Below, in pieces: positions 61,728-64,000 of a stretch of 64,000 nucleotides of DNA. The translations under genes and the position numbers were made by a program. The notes under the pieces were generated by a model. It saw only the letters and a program-made list of their open reading frames with translations, was not told the DNA's origin and did not search any database. The DNA comes from Aphrocallistes beatrix (lineage: Eukaryota; Porifera; Hexactinellida; Sceptrulophora; Aphrocallistidae), in assembly GCA_963281255.1 (NCBI GenBank), contig OY725499.1, positions 2,871,148 to 2,935,147 on the forward strand. The letters are read 5' to 3'. Positions within the stretch are counted from its first letter, which is position 1; each line of letters opens with the position of its first letter.

Positions 61728-62137
61728 TCTTCAAAAATAAGTGAAGGACTAGTGTAGTATTACTTTATATGCATTCAGCCTATGTGAAGATGCTAGATAT
61801 CAAATTTAACAGTATCGTAGTAAATCTTGAATAAATTGGGAGTGGTTGAACTTTAACTTATCTTACAGCTTAAATCCAACAATAATCAATCTCTATATTG
61901 CTTGGGCATATTTCTTACAATACCCTACCTATTCGATCACATCTATCCACATGTAATTTTTACGTAGACAATTTGGTGGATAGAAGTTATATAATGCATT
62001 AATTAAAATAGTCCATTTCAATAATATGATTTCATTGTCTATCACAAATCTTGAATATATCACAATTCATTATTGTTGTTGTTGTTGTTGTTTTTAAAAT
62101 TGTCTATGAGAACTTAAGTTGATCCCAATTTAATATA
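61728..62137. other. D1 upstream region
   Basis: No gene. Contains the candidate D1 TATA box and a (GTT)n run at about 62069-62092. Confidence 0.4.
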
Positions 62138-63577
62138 TACAAGCGCGCTTCGCTTGCTTGCGCTGCGCGGCTTGCAGACACTGCGTGTCTGCAGATTTTC
62201 CCAGTGGGCGCTTGGGGATATTAGAGAAACAATACGTCGCTTTCTTGTTTGATGCTAAGTACGCTGGATTGTCATTTGTCTACGGTTACATTAATGAAAT
62301 CAGAACTGTAGCAGAAATTTTGTTTCGTGATAAATATAATTTACTTCGTATTAAGTCAACTAATCCTGAATGTAAGCTCAATTTGAATTCACAAAGTTCA
62401 CATTGCTAAAGATTATTATACTAAAATAATCAATTCCAGTCCATGTCGTTGAAAGTTATTTTATAATCGAATTGATTGATCGTAGCATATAACAGACTTT
62501 AATTGTTGTTAACAATCAAATAATAGACTCAAAATAGCAGTATTCAATCATTTATATGAAATAGAATCGTGTGAATGGCATTATAAAAGGCTGATAATTG
62601 ATTGGTTCACATAAACCAATGAATTTCAATCACAAATAGTTCTTTTGATTGTATGCATAAGTCACACTATTTTATTCCAATGTATTTGCATTATAAAATA
62701 ATCGAATTTGATTGGTCAGCACATTTTGTCACCTATCTCGGCGAGGTGTGAACATTTCGCTTAGATCTTCGAACTTAATCCTAGATTCATCATTTGACAC
62801 CTACATGCCAATTTTCGTATTTCTACGACTTGCCAATTCTTCAATCAATTCGGACAAACAAACAAACAAACAAAAAAATCCTAGCATTTTAATATATAAG
62901 ATAATTTAGGTTGCTGACAAATCGAGGTTAATTAGTAGTATTGTGGCTCAAGTATTACATAGTACTTTCTTTTAGCTAAGTACTTTTTAATCTTAATATA
63001 AAACCTTAATAAATTGAAACGAACTTAAATCTTATATATTAAAACTCAGTGGTGTTTTTGTTTGTTTGTGCAAGTTGATTGAGGAACTGGGAGGTGCTAG
63101 AAACGTGAAATTTGGTACACAGGTAAATAATAATGAGTCTAAAAGGGAATTCGAAGATCTAAAGTGACTGAAATTTATTGGTTCATGGTGAACCAATCAA
63201 TTGTCATACTTTTATAATGCGATTCACACGATTCTATTTCATATAAATAATTGAATACGGCTGTTTTGAGTCTATTATTTGATTATTAAAATTTATTTTA
63301 TGATCAAATTGATTGGTTACAGTACATAACACATACCTCGATTGTTGTTAAGGACCTTAACCTTAACGACTTAAACAACTTCAGTCGAGTAACCTTAACT
63401 TAAGGTTACTCGATTGAAGTTGTTTGAGTCGTTCAAATATAATAATCATGTAAACTTCTATGTAGTTTCAAAAATATATTACATTCAGGATTAGTTAGCC
63501 TAAACCCACGGTTGCCCCTGGAATGTGTCACGCAGTGTCCGCAAGCCGCGCAGCGGAAGCTAGCGAAGCGCGCTTGT
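62138..63577. repeat. Repeat block between two inverted GC-rich modules
   Basis: Module in forward orientation at 62138-62200 (ATACAAGCGCGCTTCGCTTG) and in reverse at 63529-63577. Between them: inverted arms at about 62518-62620 and 63180-63290 (AATAGAATCGTGTGAATGG and inverse), Helitron-like heads at about 62880-62902 (minus) and 63030 (plus), and a 76-bp palindrome at 63357-63432 (AACTTCAGTCGAGTAACCTT and inverse). No coding content. Confidence 0.6.
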
Positions 63578-64000
63578 ATTTAGCAAGATGCAACCCACAA
63601 AGCTCAACAACAGAATAGCATCCCGTCCCATCTCTCCCCTCCAATCACATAGTGTAATCAACACTCATTATTACATTGGTACAGTGGCAGTAAATTTCAC
63701 AAATTAGTATTGGATGCCGCAACCCTCTCACGGAATAGACTGGAATTGCCGCACCCTAAAATTGTGCTGGCTACGCCTTTGCTCAGGTGTTAAGGCAGAA
63801 ATCGATGGTGGAACGCTGCACCACCGCGCACCACCTTGGCTATGCCTTTGATTACAAAACAATAATTGACACATGGCTATACAACTACTACGAATATATC
63901 TACATTATTATTCCAAGTATAATCGAAAATTCCATTCCATTTTGAATGATTACGTCATTGGCACCTTTTATTTACTCTGAATTTATGTTTATCCATGGTT
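63578..64000. other. Unassigned right edge
   Basis: No gene seen. GGCTACGCCTTTG and GGCTATGCCTTTG at 63768 and 63838 are a short direct repeat typical of hAT-like ends, not resolved further. Confidence 0.35.

Overview
The window is nuclear DNA of an animal, probably a marine or early-branching invertebrate. I cannot name the species. The evidence is: spliced genes with GT-AG introns and introns in conserved positions; animal housekeeping genes (SLC35B2, ARL2, TADA2B, RIIAD1); AT-rich sequence; and very many short inverted-repeat DNA transposons. No prokaryotic feature is present.

Left part, about 1.1-16.1 kb, is a conventional gene-rich stretch. It holds SLC35B2 (PAPS transporter, minus, 3 exons), ARL2 (minus, intronless), TADA2B (SAGA adaptor, plus, at least 4 coding exons), RIIAD1 (minus, single exon), a ZIFL-type MFS transporter (minus, single exon) and an SLC37-type sugar-phosphate antiporter (minus, single exon). 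Between them lie small hAT-, mariner/Tigger- and Ginger-like non-autonomous elements, several nested.

Right part, about 17.2-61.8 kb, is a lineage-expanded gene cluster. I assembled eight paralogues of one family that I do not recognise by name: A1, A2 and A3 (minus), B1 and B2 (plus), C1 and C2 (plus), D1 (minus), plus two pseudogene fragments, two start-lost relics and one orphan first exon. Every member has the same architecture. Exon 1 is exactly 43 nt (MD-x-x-LK..., phase 1). Exon 2 is about 196-238 nt (helical, phase 2). A large exon 3 encodes a PH-like domain with the C-terminal helix tryptophan, a conserved Y-S-Y-[IV]-P segment, and a variable tail. In B, C and D the tail carries SH3-ligand motifs of the PPxLPPK type. 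The layout recalls SKAP-type adaptors without the SH3 domain, which is inference only. The array grew by segmental duplication: about 22.1-29.95 kb repeats as 32.7-40.65 kb, and C1 repeats as C2. B1 and B2 differ almost only by amino-acid-changing substitutions, mostly in the tail.

The duplications make the mobile elements readable. Several insertions have a matching empty site in the sister copy, giving exact ends and target duplications: a 1,350 bp foldback element with 9-bp TSD, a 385 bp MITE with 7-bp TSD, a Tigger MITE with TA, and a TGT...ACA element with 4-bp TSD. A 3.2 kb satellite with an AGCATGCT core lies between C1 and C2. Eroded hAT (BED finger) and mariner transposase remnants, a GC-rich hairpin module scattered at about nine places, and Helitron-like ends fill the rest.
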